Positions 33,432 through 43,483 of a DNA stretch of 64,000 bases are shown here, piece after piece. The translations under genes were made by a program, and so were the position numbers. Under the pieces are notes generated by a model that saw only the letters and a list, made by a program, of their open reading frames with translations, searched no databases and was not told where the DNA came from. Location of the stretch: assembly GCF_014126825.1 (NCBI RefSeq), contig NZ_CP059900.1, positions 1,116,001-1,180,000 of the forward strand, in the 5' to 3' direction. Position 1 is the stretch's first letter. Each line of letters opens with the position of its first letter. This stretch comes from Tomitella gaofuii. GTDB taxonomy: Bacteria; Actinomycetota; Actinomycetes; Mycobacteriales; Mycobacteriaceae.

Positions 33432-36338
33432 ATGGCGAGCCGGATGGACACCGTCGGCCCCTCTGCGGACGTCGTCTCCCGGCTGCGCCGTTCCACCGCG
33501 GCCGACGTCCTCGATGATCCGGCCTCCCTCGCCCTCTACAGTGCCGACGCGTCGAACTACCGCCACGTGCCCACGGCCGTGGTGCTGCCCCGCGGCGAGG
33601 ACGACGTGGCGGCGACCCTGGCGGTCTGCCGCGATCACGCGGTGCCGCTGACCATGCGCGGCGCGGGCACGTCGATCGCGGGGAACTGCCTGGGCGCGGG
33701 CATCGTCATGGACACCTCCCGGTACTTCGACGCGATCGAGGACATCGACACCGCCGCGGCCACGGCGGTGGTGCGGCCGGGCGTGGTCGGCGGCCGCCTG
33801 CGGGAGGCGCTCGCGCCGTCGGGGCTCGCCTTCGCGCCGGACCCGTCGACGATCTCGCGCTGCACCGTGGGCGGGATGATCGGCAATAACTCCTGCGGCT
33901 CCCACTCGGTGGCCTGGGGCAAGACCAGCGAGAACATCCGTGCACTCGAGGTGATGCTCGCCGACGGCACGCGCCTGGAACTGGGGCCCACCACAGCGGA
34001 GCAGATGGCGGCGGCCGCCGCGCGCGGCGGCGCGGCGGGGCGGCTGTACCGCGGGCTGGACGCGTTGACGACGGAGAATCTGGCGGTGCTGAGGACCGAG
34101 CTGGGCCGGTTCCCGCGCCAGGTCAGCGGATACGGCCTGCACGAGCTGCTGCCGGACAACCATCGCAACCTGGCGCGTGCCCTGGTGGGCAGCGAGGGAA
34201 CCTGTGCGGTGGTGCTGCGCGCCACGCTGGACCTGGTGCGGCCGCCCGCGCACCGTGCGCTGCTGGTGCTGGGGTTCGACGGCGACATCGCGTCGGCGCG
34301 GGCGGTGCCGGCGATCCTCGAGCACTCTCCGCTCACAGTGGAAAGCATGGGCCGCAAGCTGTTCGCGGGCGTGCGGCTGCACGGCGCGCGCGCCACCGCT
34401 GCGGATGCGCTGCCGGACACGTCGGACTGGCTGCTGGTGGAAACCGGCGGCGCGACGCCGGAGGACGCCCGCGCGGCCGCCGAGACGCTCGCCAGCGGTA
34501 TCGGGATGCCCGTCGGCTCCGACCGGCGCGCCGTCGTGCTCACCGACCCCGCCCGGCAGAAGGTGGTGTGGTCGCTGCGGGCGGACGGCAGCGGACTGGC
34601 GGCGCGCACGATCGACGGGGACGCGGCCTACCCGGGTTTCGAGGACGCCGCGGTGCCGCCCGAGCGCCTCGCCGACTACCTGACCGACTTTCGCGGGCTG
34701 CTGGGCGAGTACGGCCTGAGCGGCGTGTCCTACGGCCACTACGGCGAGGGCTGCCTGCACATTCGGCTGGACGCGGACCTGTCCACGGCGCCGGGGGTGG
34801 ACCGCTACCGCGCGTTCCTGTTCGACGCGGCGGACGTCGTGGCCCGCTACGGCGGGTCGATCTCCGGGGAGCACGGCGACGGGCAGGCGCGGTCCGAGTT
34901 GCTGCCCCGCGCCTACAGCCCCGAGGTCATCGGTTTGTTCGAGCGGTTCAAGGGTCTGTGGGATCCGGACGGACTTCTCAACCCGGGGATCCTTGTACGC
35001 CCCAAGAAGGTGGACGACGACGTCCGCTGGTTGGAGCTGGGCGTGCGGGAGTGGGACACGGAGTACAGCTATCCCGACGATCGCGGCAGTTTCCGGCAGG
35101 CGGTGAGCAGGTGCCTGGGTATCGGCAAGTGCCGCGTGGAGCACGGCGTCGCGATGTGTCCCAGTTACCAGGTGACCCGCGACGAGAAGCACTCCACGCG
35201 CGGGCGCGCCCGGATGCTGTTCGAGATGCTGCAGGGCGACGTGATCGACGACGGCTGGCGGTCCAAGGAGGTGCTCGGCGCGCTGGACCTGTGCCTGAGC
35301 TGCAAGGCGTGCAAGTCCGACTGCCCGGTGAACGTGGACATGGCCACCTACAAGTCGGAGTTCCTCTACCAGCACTACCGCGGGCGCCTGCGGCCGCGCG
35401 TGCACTACGCGCTGGGTCGGCTGCCGCAGTGGGCGCGCCTGGCTTCGCGGGCGCCCGGGGTGGTCAACGCGCTGTCCGGCGGACGGCTGACGGGGGCGGC
35501 GGCCAAGCGCGCCGCGGGCATCGACGCGCGGCGGGACCTGCCACGCTTCGCGCCGCGCACGCTGCGTCGGCAATGGCGCGACCGGCCGCCGGCGCGGGCC
35601 GCCGCGCGGGGCACGGTGGTGCTGTGGCCGGACACGTTCACGAACCACCTGGATCCGGGCGTGGGCATGGCCGCGGCCGCAGTCCTCGAAGACGCGGGAT
35701 ACCGGGTGGAGTTGCCCGGCGGGCCGGTGTGCTGCGGGCTCACCGCGCTGAGTACGGGGCAGCTGCCGCTGGCGCGCAAGACCGTGCGCAAGAGTCTGGA
35801 CGTGCTGGCGCCGCACCTGGCGGCGGGCGCCCCGGTGATCGGCCTGGAGCCCAGCTGCACGGCGGCGTTGCGCTCCGAGATCACCCGGCTGCTGCCCGAC
35901 GACGACCGCGCCCGCGCGCTGTCGGGTTTGGTGCGTACCTTCGCCGAGCAACTCGTCGACCACACGCCCGGCTGGGAGCCGCCGGCGGAACCGCGGGATG
36001 CGGTGGTGCAGACCCACTGCCACCAGTACGCGGAGCTCGGCGACGACGCGGACCGTGCGTTGATGCGCCGTGCGGGCATCCGGCCGGCGGAGATGAGCCC
36101 GGGCTGCTGCGGGCTGGCCGGCAACTTCGGGTTCGAAGACGGGCACTACGAGGTGTCGATGGCGGTGGCCGAGCAGAACCTGCTGCCCGCGATCCGTTCC
36201 GCCGGCGCGGACCCGCTCGTCATCGCCGACGGATTCAGCTGCCGCACCCAGGCGCGCGACGGCGCGGACGTGCGGGCACGCCACCTCGCGGAGGTGCTCG
36301 CGGAGCGCCTCACCGGGGGTGGCAGCGCCGCCGGGTGA
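33432..36338 (+). CDS. FAD-linked dehydrogenase fused to a 4Fe-4S/CCG-domain oxidoreductase (D-2-hydroxyacid/D-lactate dehydrogenase type)
   Basis: 968 aa joining GlcD-like and GlcF-like parts. Residues about 20-480 form an FAD_binding_4 domain (MRGAGTSIAGNCLG, TVGGMIGNNSCGSHS) and its C-terminal lobe (YGHYGEGCLHIRL, GEHGDGQARSELL). Two ferredoxin-like clusters follow (CRVEHGVAMCPSY; CLSCKACKSDCP), then two CCG domains (GPVCCGLTAL, SPGCCGLAGNFGF). It probably oxidises D-lactate, glycolate or a longer D-2-hydroxyacid and feeds quinones or a cytochrome. ATG at 33432 with AAGGAGG. Its stop is 2 bp from the convergent carboxypeptidase gene. Confidence 0.88.
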   Translation: MASRMDTVGPSADVVSRLRRSTAADVLDDPASLALYSADASNYRHVPTAVVLPRGEDDVAATLAVCRDHAVPLTMRGAGTSIAGNCLGAGIVMDTSRYFDAIEDIDTAAATAVVRPGVVGGRLREALAPSGLAFAPDPSTISRCTVGGMIGNNSCGSHSVAWGKTSENIRALEVMLADGTRLELGPTTAEQMAAAAARGGAAGRLYRGLDALTTENLAVLRTELGRFPRQVSGYGLHELLPDNHRNLARALVGSEGTCAVVLRATLDLVRPPAHRALLVLGFDGDIASARAVPAILEHSPLTVESMGRKLFAGVRLHGARATAADALPDTSDWLLVETGGATPEDARAAAETLASGIGMPVGSDRRAVVLTDPARQKVVWSLRADGSGLAARTIDGDAAYPGFEDAAVPPERLADYLTDFRGLLGEYGLSGVSYGHYGEGCLHIRLDADLSTAPGVDRYRAFLFDAADVVARYGGSISGEHGDGQARSELLPRAYSPEVIGLFERFKGLWDPDGLLNPGILVRPKKVDDDVRWLELGVREWDTEYSYPDDRGSFRQAVSRCLGIGKCRVEHGVAMCPSYQVTRDEKHSTRGRARMLFEMLQGDVIDDGWRSKEVLGALDLCLSCKACKSDCPVNVDMATYKSEFLYQHYRGRLRPRVHYALGRLPQWARLASRAPGVVNALSGGRLTGAAAKRAAGIDARRDLPRFAPRTLRRQWRDRPPARAAARGTVVLWPDTFTNHLDPGVGMAAAAVLEDAGYRVELPGGPVCCGLTALSTGQLPLARKTVRKSLDVLAPHLAAGAPVIGLEPSCTAALRSEITRLLPDDDRARALSGLVRTFAEQLVDHTPGWEPPAEPRDAVVQTHCHQYAELGDDADRALMRRAGIRPAEMSPGCCGLAGNFGFEDGHYEVSMAVAEQNLLPAIRSAGADPLVIADGFSCRTQARDGADVRARHLAEVLAERLTGGGSAAG

Positions 36339-36340
36339 CC

Positions 36341-37864
36341 TCAGCGGCGGCGGCGCAGCAGGCGGATCCCGCCGGCGGCCAGCAGCAGTGCGGCGGCGAC
36401 GACGCCGGTGACCGCCGCGTAGTAGCCGACACCGTGCGCGGACCCGCCCGAGCCCGGCTGCGCGCTCTGCGGGGGCGCCGCGAGCGTCACCGCGCCGTCG
36501 TCTCCGGCCCGGTTCGCGGCGGCGTCTCCGCCGTCGGCCGTCCCGTCCGGGCCCACGGTGCCGGGCTCGACGAGGGTGCCCACCGATTCGCCGGGCGGAA
36601 GGCGGAAGCCGTAGTCGAGCAGCGCGGCGGCCTGCTGCCACGGGTCGGACGGGGTGCGCGTGCCGTCGAGCAGCGTCACCACCAGGCGCCTGCCGTCCCG
36701 CTCGGCTGCGCCGATGAACGTCTGGCCGGCGTCGTCGGTGTACCCGGTCTTGCCGCCCAGCGCGCCCGGATACTGCGACAGCAGCGGGTTGTCGTTGGCG
36801 ATGGCGAAGCCGGGATGGTCCGGCAGGACCACCGGCGCGCCGTCCGGGCCCACCACCGGCGGCAGCAGCCCGGTCGCGGGGTCCGGCTCCGCGTCCGCCA
36901 GCGCGGCGGTCACGGTGTCCGGGTCGGTGGTCTCGAGGCGGATCGGCTCCGTGCCCGCCGCGATGCGGGCCTGCGCGGCGGCGCGTTCCTCGTCGATCTG
37001 CGCCTGCGACTTGGGGTAGCCGGGGAACTCGATCGGCCCGTGCGAGATGAGGTCGGCGAACACCGGGTCCTGCATCGCGTCGCGGAAGAGGAGGGCCAGG
37101 TCGTACGCGGAGGTGGACATGCCCGGACCGTCGAGACCGGACGGGGTGGGGGTGCGGGTGTCGAGTGCGCCGAGGTGCCGGGCGAGCGTGTTCATGGCCG
37201 CCGTGGTGGCCTCCGTGCCGCCCATCCGGTCGGCGAGGACCTGGGCGGCGTCGTTGCCGGAATTCATCATGAGCCCGCGCAGCAGCATGTGCACGGTGTA
37301 CTCGCCTCCGGGGCCGACGCCGACGCGGCTGCCCTCCACGTTCGCCTCGTCCGCGGTGGCGGTGAGCACCGTGTCGAGGTCGAGCTTCTGCAGGGCCAGT
37401 GTGGCCAGGAGGATCTTGATGGTGCTCGCGGGGCGGTGGCGGCCGTGCGGATCCTTCGCGGCGAGGACCTCACCGGTGTCGAGGTCGGCCAGCACCCAGC
37501 CGGACGCCGAGATCCCGTCGGGCAGCGGCGGCGTCCCCGCGGGTTGCACGCTGCCGCACGCGTCGAGCCGCGGGCCGCCGACGGGGTCGTCGGGGACCGG
37601 GAGCGGCGGCGGGGCGGTCTCGCCCGGCTCCGGGACCTCGGAGCTGTCGATCGGCGGCGGCGGGGAGTTCCGGTGTGGGCACGCGTCGGTGTTCGGGGTG
37701 GTGAACACCGGGGCGGGCTCGGCCGTCGCGGTGGGGGCCGAGGGCAACGCACCCGCAGTGACTGTCGCCGCCGCGGGCAAGAGCGCGACCGTCGCGGCGC
37801 ACAGCAGTGCCGCGGCGGCGCGGCGCCGCATGCGCGGGCGGACCGCGGCGTCGCGAAGCGTCAT
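36341..37864 (-). CDS. D-alanyl-D-alanine carboxypeptidase (low-molecular-weight PBP, DacB-like)
   Basis: 507 aa. A signal peptide ([19 protein letters not shown]) leads into a Pro-rich linker, then the S11 peptidase domain with S-x-x-K (PASTIKI), S-x-N (MNSGNDA) and KTG (GGKTGYTD). A C-terminal transmembrane helix and basic tail ([15 protein letters not shown]) anchor it outside the membrane. It trims peptidoglycan stem peptides. The ATG at 37864 overlaps the stop of the upstream hydrolase gene (ATGA). It corresponds in position to mycobacterial dacB1. Confidence 0.92.
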   Translation of the reverse strand: MTLRDAAVRPRMRRRAAAALLCAATVALLPAAATVTAGALPSAPTATAEPAPVFTTPNTDACPHRNSPPPPIDSSEVPEPGETAPPPLPVPDDPVGGPRLDACGSVQPAGTPPLPDGISASGWVLADLDTGEVLAAKDPHGRHRPASTIKILLATLALQKLDLDTVLTATADEANVEGSRVGVGPGGEYTVHMLLRGLMMNSGNDAAQVLADRMGGTEATTAAMNTLARHLGALDTRTPTPSGLDGPGMSTSAYDLALLFRDAMQDPVFADLISHGPIEFPGYPKSQAQIDEERAAAQARIAAGTEPIRLETTDPDTVTAALADAEPDPATGLLPPVVGPDGAPVVLPDHPGFAIANDNPLLSQYPGALGGKTGYTDDAGQTFIGAAERDGRRLVVTLLDGTRTPSDPWQQAAALLDYGFRLPPGESVGTLVEPGTVGPDGTADGGDAAANRAGDDGAVTLAAPPQSAQPGSGGSAHGVGYYAAVTGVVAAALLLAAGGIRLLRRRR

Positions 37865-38745
37865 GCCGCGGCCAGCTCGGCGATGAATCCGCGCACTGTG
37901 CGTGCCACCAGGTCGGGGTCTTCGAGCATCGGCACGTGCCCCACGTCCGGCAGCAGCAGCCGCTCGGCGGTGTCCGGCAGCTCGTCGAGGAACGCCTGCG
38001 CGTACACGCGCCACGGGATCACCCGGTCCTTGTCGCACAGGACCAGCTGCACCGGCGTGGCCGTGGCGTCCAGCCCCGTGAGCCCGCCGTCACGGGCCGC
38101 CGACCACAGCACCGGCAGTAGCGCGTGCGAGTGGATGGCCGCGTTCAAGGCGCGCTTCGCCGCGTCGAACGGCACCGCCGCCGGGTGCGCGGTCACCACG
38201 GACATGGCGGCCTTCTGGATCCGCCGCACGCCCACTGCCCATGAGGCGAACGGCCGGGCGAGGACCATCAGCGGCGACAGCGCCAGGAACGCCGCGCCCA
38301 GCCGCACCGCGGGAATCGACAGGGTCGTCCACCCGCCGGCCGGGGCGATCGCGGTCACGCTGCGCGCACGGCCCCGCTGTTCGAGCTCGAAGGCGATCCA
38401 GCCGCCCAGTGAATTGCCGACGATGTGGCAGGTGTCCCAGCCGCACTCGTCCAGCACGCGCTCGACGGCGTCCGCCATGTCCTTGGCGCCGGTGCGGCCC
38501 CATCGCGCGTCGGGCCCGCCCCAATGCCCGGGCAGCGTCACCGCGAGGACCTCGTGGTCCACGGCGAGCTGGTCGACGACCTCGGTCCACACCTCGTGCG
38601 TCATGAGGAACGGGTGGATGAGCAGCACCGGCTCGCCGCTGCCGGCGTGGCGGTACGGGCGGGGTGCGCCGTCCGCGCGTCGGGGTACCGGCGTCGTGCC
38701 GCGCGTCGGCTCCCGCCGCCGCGTGGTCGGGTCGTTCGTGCTCAT
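37861..38745 (-). CDS. Alpha/beta hydrolase
   Basis: 294 aa from the ATG at 38745, which has a GAGGAAGAG ribosome binding site; an ATG at 38766 is seven codons longer. The fold is shown by [14 protein letters not shown], the nucleophile elbow GNSLGGWIA (Ser), the Asp region [10 protein letters not shown] and the His of [11 protein letters not shown]. Soluble; the substrate is unknown. It is coupled to the carboxypeptidase gene downstream, so an envelope-related role is possible. Confidence 0.85.
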   Translation of the reverse strand: MSTNDPTTRRREPTRGTTPVPRRADGAPRPYRHAGSGEPVLLIHPFLMTHEVWTEVVDQLAVDHEVLAVTLPGHWGGPDARWGRTGAKDMADAVERVLDECGWDTCHIVGNSLGGWIAFELEQRGRARSVTAIAPAGGWTTLSIPAVRLGAAFLALSPLMVLARPFASWAVGVRRIQKAAMSVVTAHPAAVPFDAAKRALNAAIHSHALLPVLWSAARDGGLTGLDATATPVQLVLCDKDRVIPWRVYAQAFLDELPDTAERLLLPDVGHVPMLEDPDLVARTVRGFIAELAAA

Positions 38746-39013
38746 CTCTTCCTCACTGCCGCTCATCGCCGGGACCGTGGAATCGGCCGGGCCCTGCCCG
38801 GATGCGGCCCCTGGGCGTCGGCCGAGTTTACGCTACGAGACTGCCGGATCCGGGGAGGTGAGGGGTCTTCTGCGCCGAAGCGGTCGCCGCGGCGCACCGG
38901 CGGCGGGTAGGGTGCGACGGGTCCGGGCCGCCGCGGGGGCGGGGCTCGGGGACGCGCGATGCACGCAGTCCGGGCCGGGAGAGCCGCGGCCCGCAGGGGG
39001 AGGGGGACGAGTC

Positions 39014-40392
39014 ATGTCAGGACCAGGCCGGCAGGCGGACGCCGGGGCGGGAACGGCGGGGGCCGGGCTTTCGGCGCCCCTCGATTTCGAGGCGTTCGAG
39101 GAGATGAGCCGCTCGCGGCTGCGCTTCTACGCCGAGGAGCTCACTCCCGACGCGGTGTCCGGCAATTCGAACCACTGGACGACGGCGGCGACGGGTCTGT
39201 CCGGGGTGCTCGACAGGCTGCATGCCGCGGTGTCGTCGGTGCCCGAGGCGGAGTTCCGGGGCGCGTTCCCCGAGTCGCTCCGCGACGCGCACCGCGGCTT
39301 CGCGGGCGGTGCCACCAGGCTGGGCGACGCGCTGGGCAGGCCCGCGGGCCGGCTCGACGCGGCGGCGCCCCAGCTGGGCGACGTGCGCACGCGGGTCGCG
39401 GCAGCGCCGGCCGGCGGCGGGTTGCTGCAGGGGTTCCCCTCGCGGTACTTGTTCGCGGAGCCGTCCGCCGAGCTGGCCGCGTTGATGGAGTCGCTGTATG
39501 TGCCGGCGGTGCGGCAGGCGGTGACGGTGGACCCGCTTCCCGGTCCGGATGCCCGCGAGGGTGCCGGAACTTCTGCGGCCGGTGCCGCCGGGGCGGGCGT
39601 CCGCCCGGGAGCCGGGCTTGCGGGAATCGCCGGGTCGGCCGTCGACGCCGGGGCGGGCGGCGACGGACGTCCGGCCTCCGCGCTGCCGGCCGACGACACG
39701 ATCGGTCGTGAAGCCGGCCCCGCGGGGAATGTGGCCGGTGCCGGCGCGGCCGCGCCGGGGACGGAAGGAACGCTCGCGCGCCATGCGGACGGTGCCGCGG
39801 CGGACGGCGCAGTGGCGGCGGACCGGCAGGGGGTCTCCGCCGCGGACGCGGGCGGAGCCCCGTCGACGGCCGCCCCGCCCGGGCCCGGTGCAGCCGTCGA
39901 CGGCGGCACGTCCGGCGGGCATTCCCGCGGTGACGCGGCCGGGCATGGGCCGCCTGCCCACCGCAGTGCCGGCTCACCGGTGGCGGCCGGCGCTCCCGTC
40001 CCCGGCGGCGTGGCGGACCGTCCCCGGGACCGCGGCGCCCACGGTCGCGGGCTCCGGGCTCCGGAGCGGGTGTGCCGGCCGGCGGTCGCGGCGGTGGCGG
40101 TTCCGGCGGCTCGGCGGTGCCCGGCGGGCCGACGCGTGGCGGGCACGTGGCGGGAAGGGCCGCAGCACCGGTCCCGGCCGCCGGGGCTGTTGCGGCGCAG
40201 GAGGCTCCGGGGGGTGGCGTCCGCAGACCGATGGGCCCGGCGATGCTGGGCGGCGCGAGCCGCGGGCGCGGGGGCGACGAGGAGGGGTATGACGCGGCCG
40301 GATTCCTCACCACCGTCGGGCACGGCGACCAGCTGATCGGCGACCTGGGCGCAGTGGTGCACCCGGTGCTCGGGTCCGCGGACGGCGCGTGA
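39014..40392 (+). CDS. Type VII secretion substrate-like (PPE/WXG-like) protein, frame interrupted in an Ala/Gly/Pro-rich linker
   Basis: The ATG at 39014 follows GGGGGAGGGGG. The first 170 residues are helical with a WxG-like turn (SNSNHWTTAATGL; FPESLRDAHRGFAGGATRLGDALG), followed by a long Ala/Gly/Pro linker. The starting frame turns Arg-rich after about 39990 and stops at 40336. A different frame, open from before 40072, gives a convincing C-terminus (RRPMGPAMLGGASRGRGG ... GHGDQLIGDLGAVV) ending at 40392, exactly where the EspG-like gene starts (GTGA). One net -1 shift between 39990 and 40070 is needed. A GC-rich sequencing error or a real frameshift are both possible. Confidence 0.6.
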
Positions 40393-41234
40393 AGCGCACG
40401 CTCACCGGCGAGCAGTTCCGGTACCTGTGGCGGGAGGCCGGCGGCGACGTGGTCAAGCGGCCGCTGCAGGTTCTGGGCTCCGCGCGCACGCGCAGCGAGT
40501 CCGCATCCCGGACCGCGGAGCTCGCCGATTGGTGGCGGTCTCGGCCGGATCCCGCCCTGCTGTCGGCCGTGCGCACCCTGTGTCGTCCGGAGCTGTGGCT
40601 CGAGGCGACGGCCGTGGACGCGTGCGGGCGGCCGTCGCGCGGGCTCGTCGGCATCGCCGCTGCGTGCTCGGTGCTCGTGCTGCAGGATCCGGTGCCGGAG
40701 CCTGCCTGGCGGGTCGCGGAACCGGGCACCGGCGACGCGGGGCCGGTCTGGTCCCGGGAACGGGGAGGCGATTGCCACGTCGAGACGGGCCACGTCGCGC
40801 TGCTGGTCGCGCGGCTATGCGCGGGGCTGCCGCGGTATCCGGCCGGCGGGGGGACCGTGCTGTCGGCCGCGCTGGCCGCCGTCGCCCCCGATCCGGGCGG
40901 CGGTGCGGGCGCGCCCCTGTCCGAGCGTGCGACCACGTCCGACGCCGAGCGTATTCGTGCGCTCGGGGAGGGGCCGCGGACGTGTGAGGCGTACTTTCAG
41001 GTCACCGCGCCGGCGGGCGTCTCGGGTGAGGTCGTGCGGGCCGGACTGGCCTGGCTCGTCGGCCACGACGGCGGCCACGTCCTCGACGGGGACGGGGTCG
41101 GCCACGTCGCCGGTCCCGCGCGGGTCGGCGCGCCCGACAGGACCGTGCGGTCCCGGCCCTGCGGCACCGCCGGGGTCGAGGACGCGGTGCGTGCGCTCCT
41201 CGCGCGGGCGCAGGAGCAGCGGCCGCGGGGGTGA
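40389..41234 (+). CDS. EspG-family type VII (ESX) secretion chaperone-like protein
   Basis: 281 aa. The N-terminus (TLTGEQFRYLWREAGGDVVKRPLQV) matches EspG-type proteins, whose role is to bind the PPE-like substrate and deliver it to the ESX secretion machine. The C-terminal half contains the typical beta segments but is Gly/Ala-rich. GTG start at 40389 overlaps the stop of the substrate-like gene, arguing for coupled synthesis. No ESX core gene (eccB-E, mycP) is in this window, so the pair is an orphan module relying on a distant system. Confidence 0.7.
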   Translation: MKRTLTGEQFRYLWREAGGDVVKRPLQVLGSARTRSESASRTAELADWWRSRPDPALLSAVRTLCRPELWLEATAVDACGRPSRGLVGIAAACSVLVLQDPVPEPAWRVAEPGTGDAGPVWSRERGGDCHVETGHVALLVARLCAGLPRYPAGGGTVLSAALAAVAPDPGGGAGAPLSERATTSDAERIRALGEGPRTCEAYFQVTAPAGVSGEVVRAGLAWLVGHDGGHVLDGDGVGHVAGPARVGAPDRTVRSRPCGTAGVEDAVRALLARAQEQRPRG

Positions 41235-41254
41235 CCGCGCTGGGCATCTCGGCG

Positions 41255-42325
41255 TCAGGCGGCGCCGAGTCCGGCCGCCGCACGCGCGTCGTCGACGAGG
41301 CGCGCGACGGCCACCGCGGCATCGGGCGACCAGCCGAAGGGCATCGGCGCGCCGAAGCGGACCCGCGCCGCGAACCGGGCCAGCTGATGGGTGTAGGTCG
41401 ACGGGCGGGTGAACAACGCCGTCCCGCCGGTGGGGTCCGCCGGCGCCCCGTTACTGTGGACGGCCAGGTCGCCGCCGAGGTGCGGAAGCAGGATCCCCTC
41501 GGCCGTGAGCGTGCCGTCGCGCCCGGCGACGCGGAGCCGGTGCCGCGTCGACGCGGCCGCGATGGACGCGTGCACCTGCGCGTGCGCGCCGCCGGGGTAG
41601 CGCAGCGCCACGGTGACGGACTCGTCGACCGGGGCGCGGCGGCCGTCGGCGGAGCGTCCCACTGCGGCGTGCCGGGCGGACGCCGATTCCACCGTCGGCG
41701 CACCGCCGCCCGCCGCGCCCAGCAGGTGCGCGATCTGCAGCCCGTAGCAGCCGAGGTCCAGCAGCGCGCCGCCGCCGAGCCGCCGGGACCAGCGCGGATC
41801 GTCCGGGCCGGGCGACGGCATCGACAGGTCTACCCGCACCGAGGCGAGCTCCCCCAGCGCGCGTGCGCCGCCGACGGGCGGTGCGGCGAGGTCCCCGATG
41901 CGGTCCCACAGCGGATGGCACAGGTGGTGATACGCCTCGTGCACGATGAGGTCGGCAGGGTGCGCGGCGGACCGGATGCGGGCCGCCTGTTCCGCAGTTG
42001 TCGCCAGCGGCTTCTCGCACAGCACGTGCTTCCCGGCGGCGAGCGCGGCAAGGACCCAGTGCGCGTGCAGCGCCGGGGGCAGCGGGAGATAGACGACGTC
42101 GACGGCGGGGTCCGCGAGGACGTCCTCGTAGGTGGCGTGGACGCGCTCCACACCGCACAGCTCGGCGAAGAACTCCGCGCGCGCCCGGTCGCGGGATGCC
42201 ACGGCCACCAGACGATGCCCCAGTGCCCGGGCGGGCAGCACCACCGCCTCGCCGGTGATCCGGGCGACACCCAGGATGCCGATGCGCAGCGGCGGTGCGG
42301 CAGGGTCGGCGGTCGCCGGCGTCAC
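41255..42325 (-). CDS. Gfo/Idh/MocA family NAD(P)-dependent oxidoreductase
   Basis: 356 aa. The Rossmann N-terminus reads RIGILGVARITGEAV, then VVYLPLPPALH, GKHVLCEKPLA (the EKP motif with catalytic Lys) and a C-terminal domain with GGGALLDLGCYGLQIAHLL. Such enzymes oxidise or reduce sugars, inositols or xenobiotic diols. GTG start at 42325 overlaps the stop of the transporter gene (GTGA), so both belong to one operon. Confidence 0.88.
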   Translation of the reverse strand: MTPATADPAAPPLRIGILGVARITGEAVVLPARALGHRLVAVASRDRARAEFFAELCGVERVHATYEDVLADPAVDVVYLPLPPALHAHWVLAALAAGKHVLCEKPLATTAEQAARIRSAAHPADLIVHEAYHHLCHPLWDRIGDLAAPPVGGARALGELASVRVDLSMPSPGPDDPRWSRRLGGGALLDLGCYGLQIAHLLGAAGGGAPTVESASARHAAVGRSADGRRAPVDESVTVALRYPGGAHAQVHASIAAASTRHRLRVAGRDGTLTAEGILLPHLGGDLAVHSNGAPADPTGGTALFTRPSTYTHQLARFAARVRFGAPMPFGWSPDAAVAVARLVDDARAAAGLGAA

Positions 42326-43464
42326 GGGGCCGGGTCGGGTTCTTCGGGGATGATGTAGGGGCGTTCCGGCTGGGGCGGGACGATCCGCCCCAGGATGAGC
42401 GTGCGGAACAGGTGCACGCACATGCTGATGAACACCGCCGCCCACGCGGCGAGCGCCACCCAGGCCTCGACCTCCGCGATCGTCTGCACCAGCGGAAGGT
42501 CGTCGACGGACTCCGAGCCGAGGAAGTGACTGGCCACCGAGTACATCCCCAGCGGGAAGATGATGCTCCACAGCGTGGCGTCGTACCGCAACGGCAGCCG
42601 GTGGACCACGTGCCGCCAGTAGCCGGCGGCGAGCAGCACCGGGATCAGCCAGGTGCCGAAGACCCAGAAGATCACCGACGTGCCGGCCGCCAGCTCCCGG
42701 ATGGCCCGCACCATGGGCGCGGCGTGGTCGCCGATGAGCACCACCTTGGAGCCGGCCAGGACTGTGATGGCGGTGGCGCCCATCGAGATCCAGTAGGCGG
42801 GCACCGCGTCTTCGGGGCCCAGCGGGTAGAGCATGAGTCGCGCTGCCACCAGCAGCGCGACCCCCGCGTAGAGCACGCATCCGACGGCCCACGAGAACAC
42901 GGCGAGGATGCCGAGCTCGTCCCGGAACGTGGTGACCATGGGCTCGAGCGTGGCCGCGAGCACCGCCAGGGACTGGCCGCCGACCACCCAGATGAACCAC
43001 GTCCCGTTGGCGCCGGGCAGCGTGGGCCGGTGCGACGGGTGCAGCACGGCGGTCCACGGCACGATGTACCCCAGCAGGAACCAACTGACGGCGGTGATCA
43101 CGAGCATCGCGATCCCGAGCCCGCGGTAGTCATCCACCAGCAGCACGGTCCCCAGCACGCCGGAGGCGGCGGTGAAGGTGAAGTAGCCGAAGCCGCGACG
43201 CGGATCCTTGAAGTCGTTGCGGATCGCGGGGCGGTGCCGGGCGATGCGGATCACGGTCAGCGCCGTCAGCAGCACCCAGGAGATGCCGCAGATCGCGGCC
43301 ATCGTCTGCGCCAGCAGGTCCAGCCCGTGGATGCGGATGGCCACCGACACGATGCCCGTCGCCATGGTCAGCGCGAAGTAACCCGGGTTCAGCGTGGACA
43401 CAGCGGAGTCGACCCGCCGGAGGAACGTGCGTGGCGTCAGATGCTCGGGGTCGGTGTCGGTCAC
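42322..43464 (-). CDS. TDT/SLAC1 family transporter (TehA-like)
   Basis: 380 aa with ten predicted helices. The start FLRRVDSAVSTLNPGYFALTMATGIVSVA and the repeated Pro/Trp-containing helices (NGTWFIWVVGGQSLAVLAA, FWVFGTWLIPVLLA) are typical of the tellurite-resistance/dicarboxylate transporter family, whose plant members are anion channels. It may move organic acids or anions. GTG start at 43464; the cupin gene ends 19 bp upstream. Confidence 0.85.
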   Translation of the reverse strand: MTDTDPEHLTPRTFLRRVDSAVSTLNPGYFALTMATGIVSVAIRIHGLDLLAQTMAAICGISWVLLTALTVIRIARHRPAIRNDFKDPRRGFGYFTFTAASGVLGTVLLVDDYRGLGIAMLVITAVSWFLLGYIVPWTAVLHPSHRPTLPGANGTWFIWVVGGQSLAVLAATLEPMVTTFRDELGILAVFSWAVGCVLYAGVALLVAARLMLYPLGPEDAVPAYWISMGATAITVLAGSKVVLIGDHAAPMVRAIRELAAGTSVIFWVFGTWLIPVLLAAGYWRHVVHRLPLRYDATLWSIIFPLGMYSVASHFLGSESVDDLPLVQTIAEVEAWVALAAWAAVFISMCVHLFRTLILGRIVPPQPERPYIIPEEPDPAP

Positions 43465-43483
43465 GGCGCCGGCTCCGGGTCGG

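Noticed and set aside
33387-36641. 1084-codon minus-strand open frame
   Set aside because: Antisense to the FAD/Fe-S dehydrogenase gene, which has clear motifs; composition is His/Arg/Pro-rich and without domains.
34568-40336. 1922-codon plus-strand open frame
   Set aside because: It is a GC-rich shadow running across the FAD/Fe-S dehydrogenase (other frame), antisense to the carboxypeptidase and hydrolase genes. Only its last part, from the ATG at 39014, is taken as a gene.
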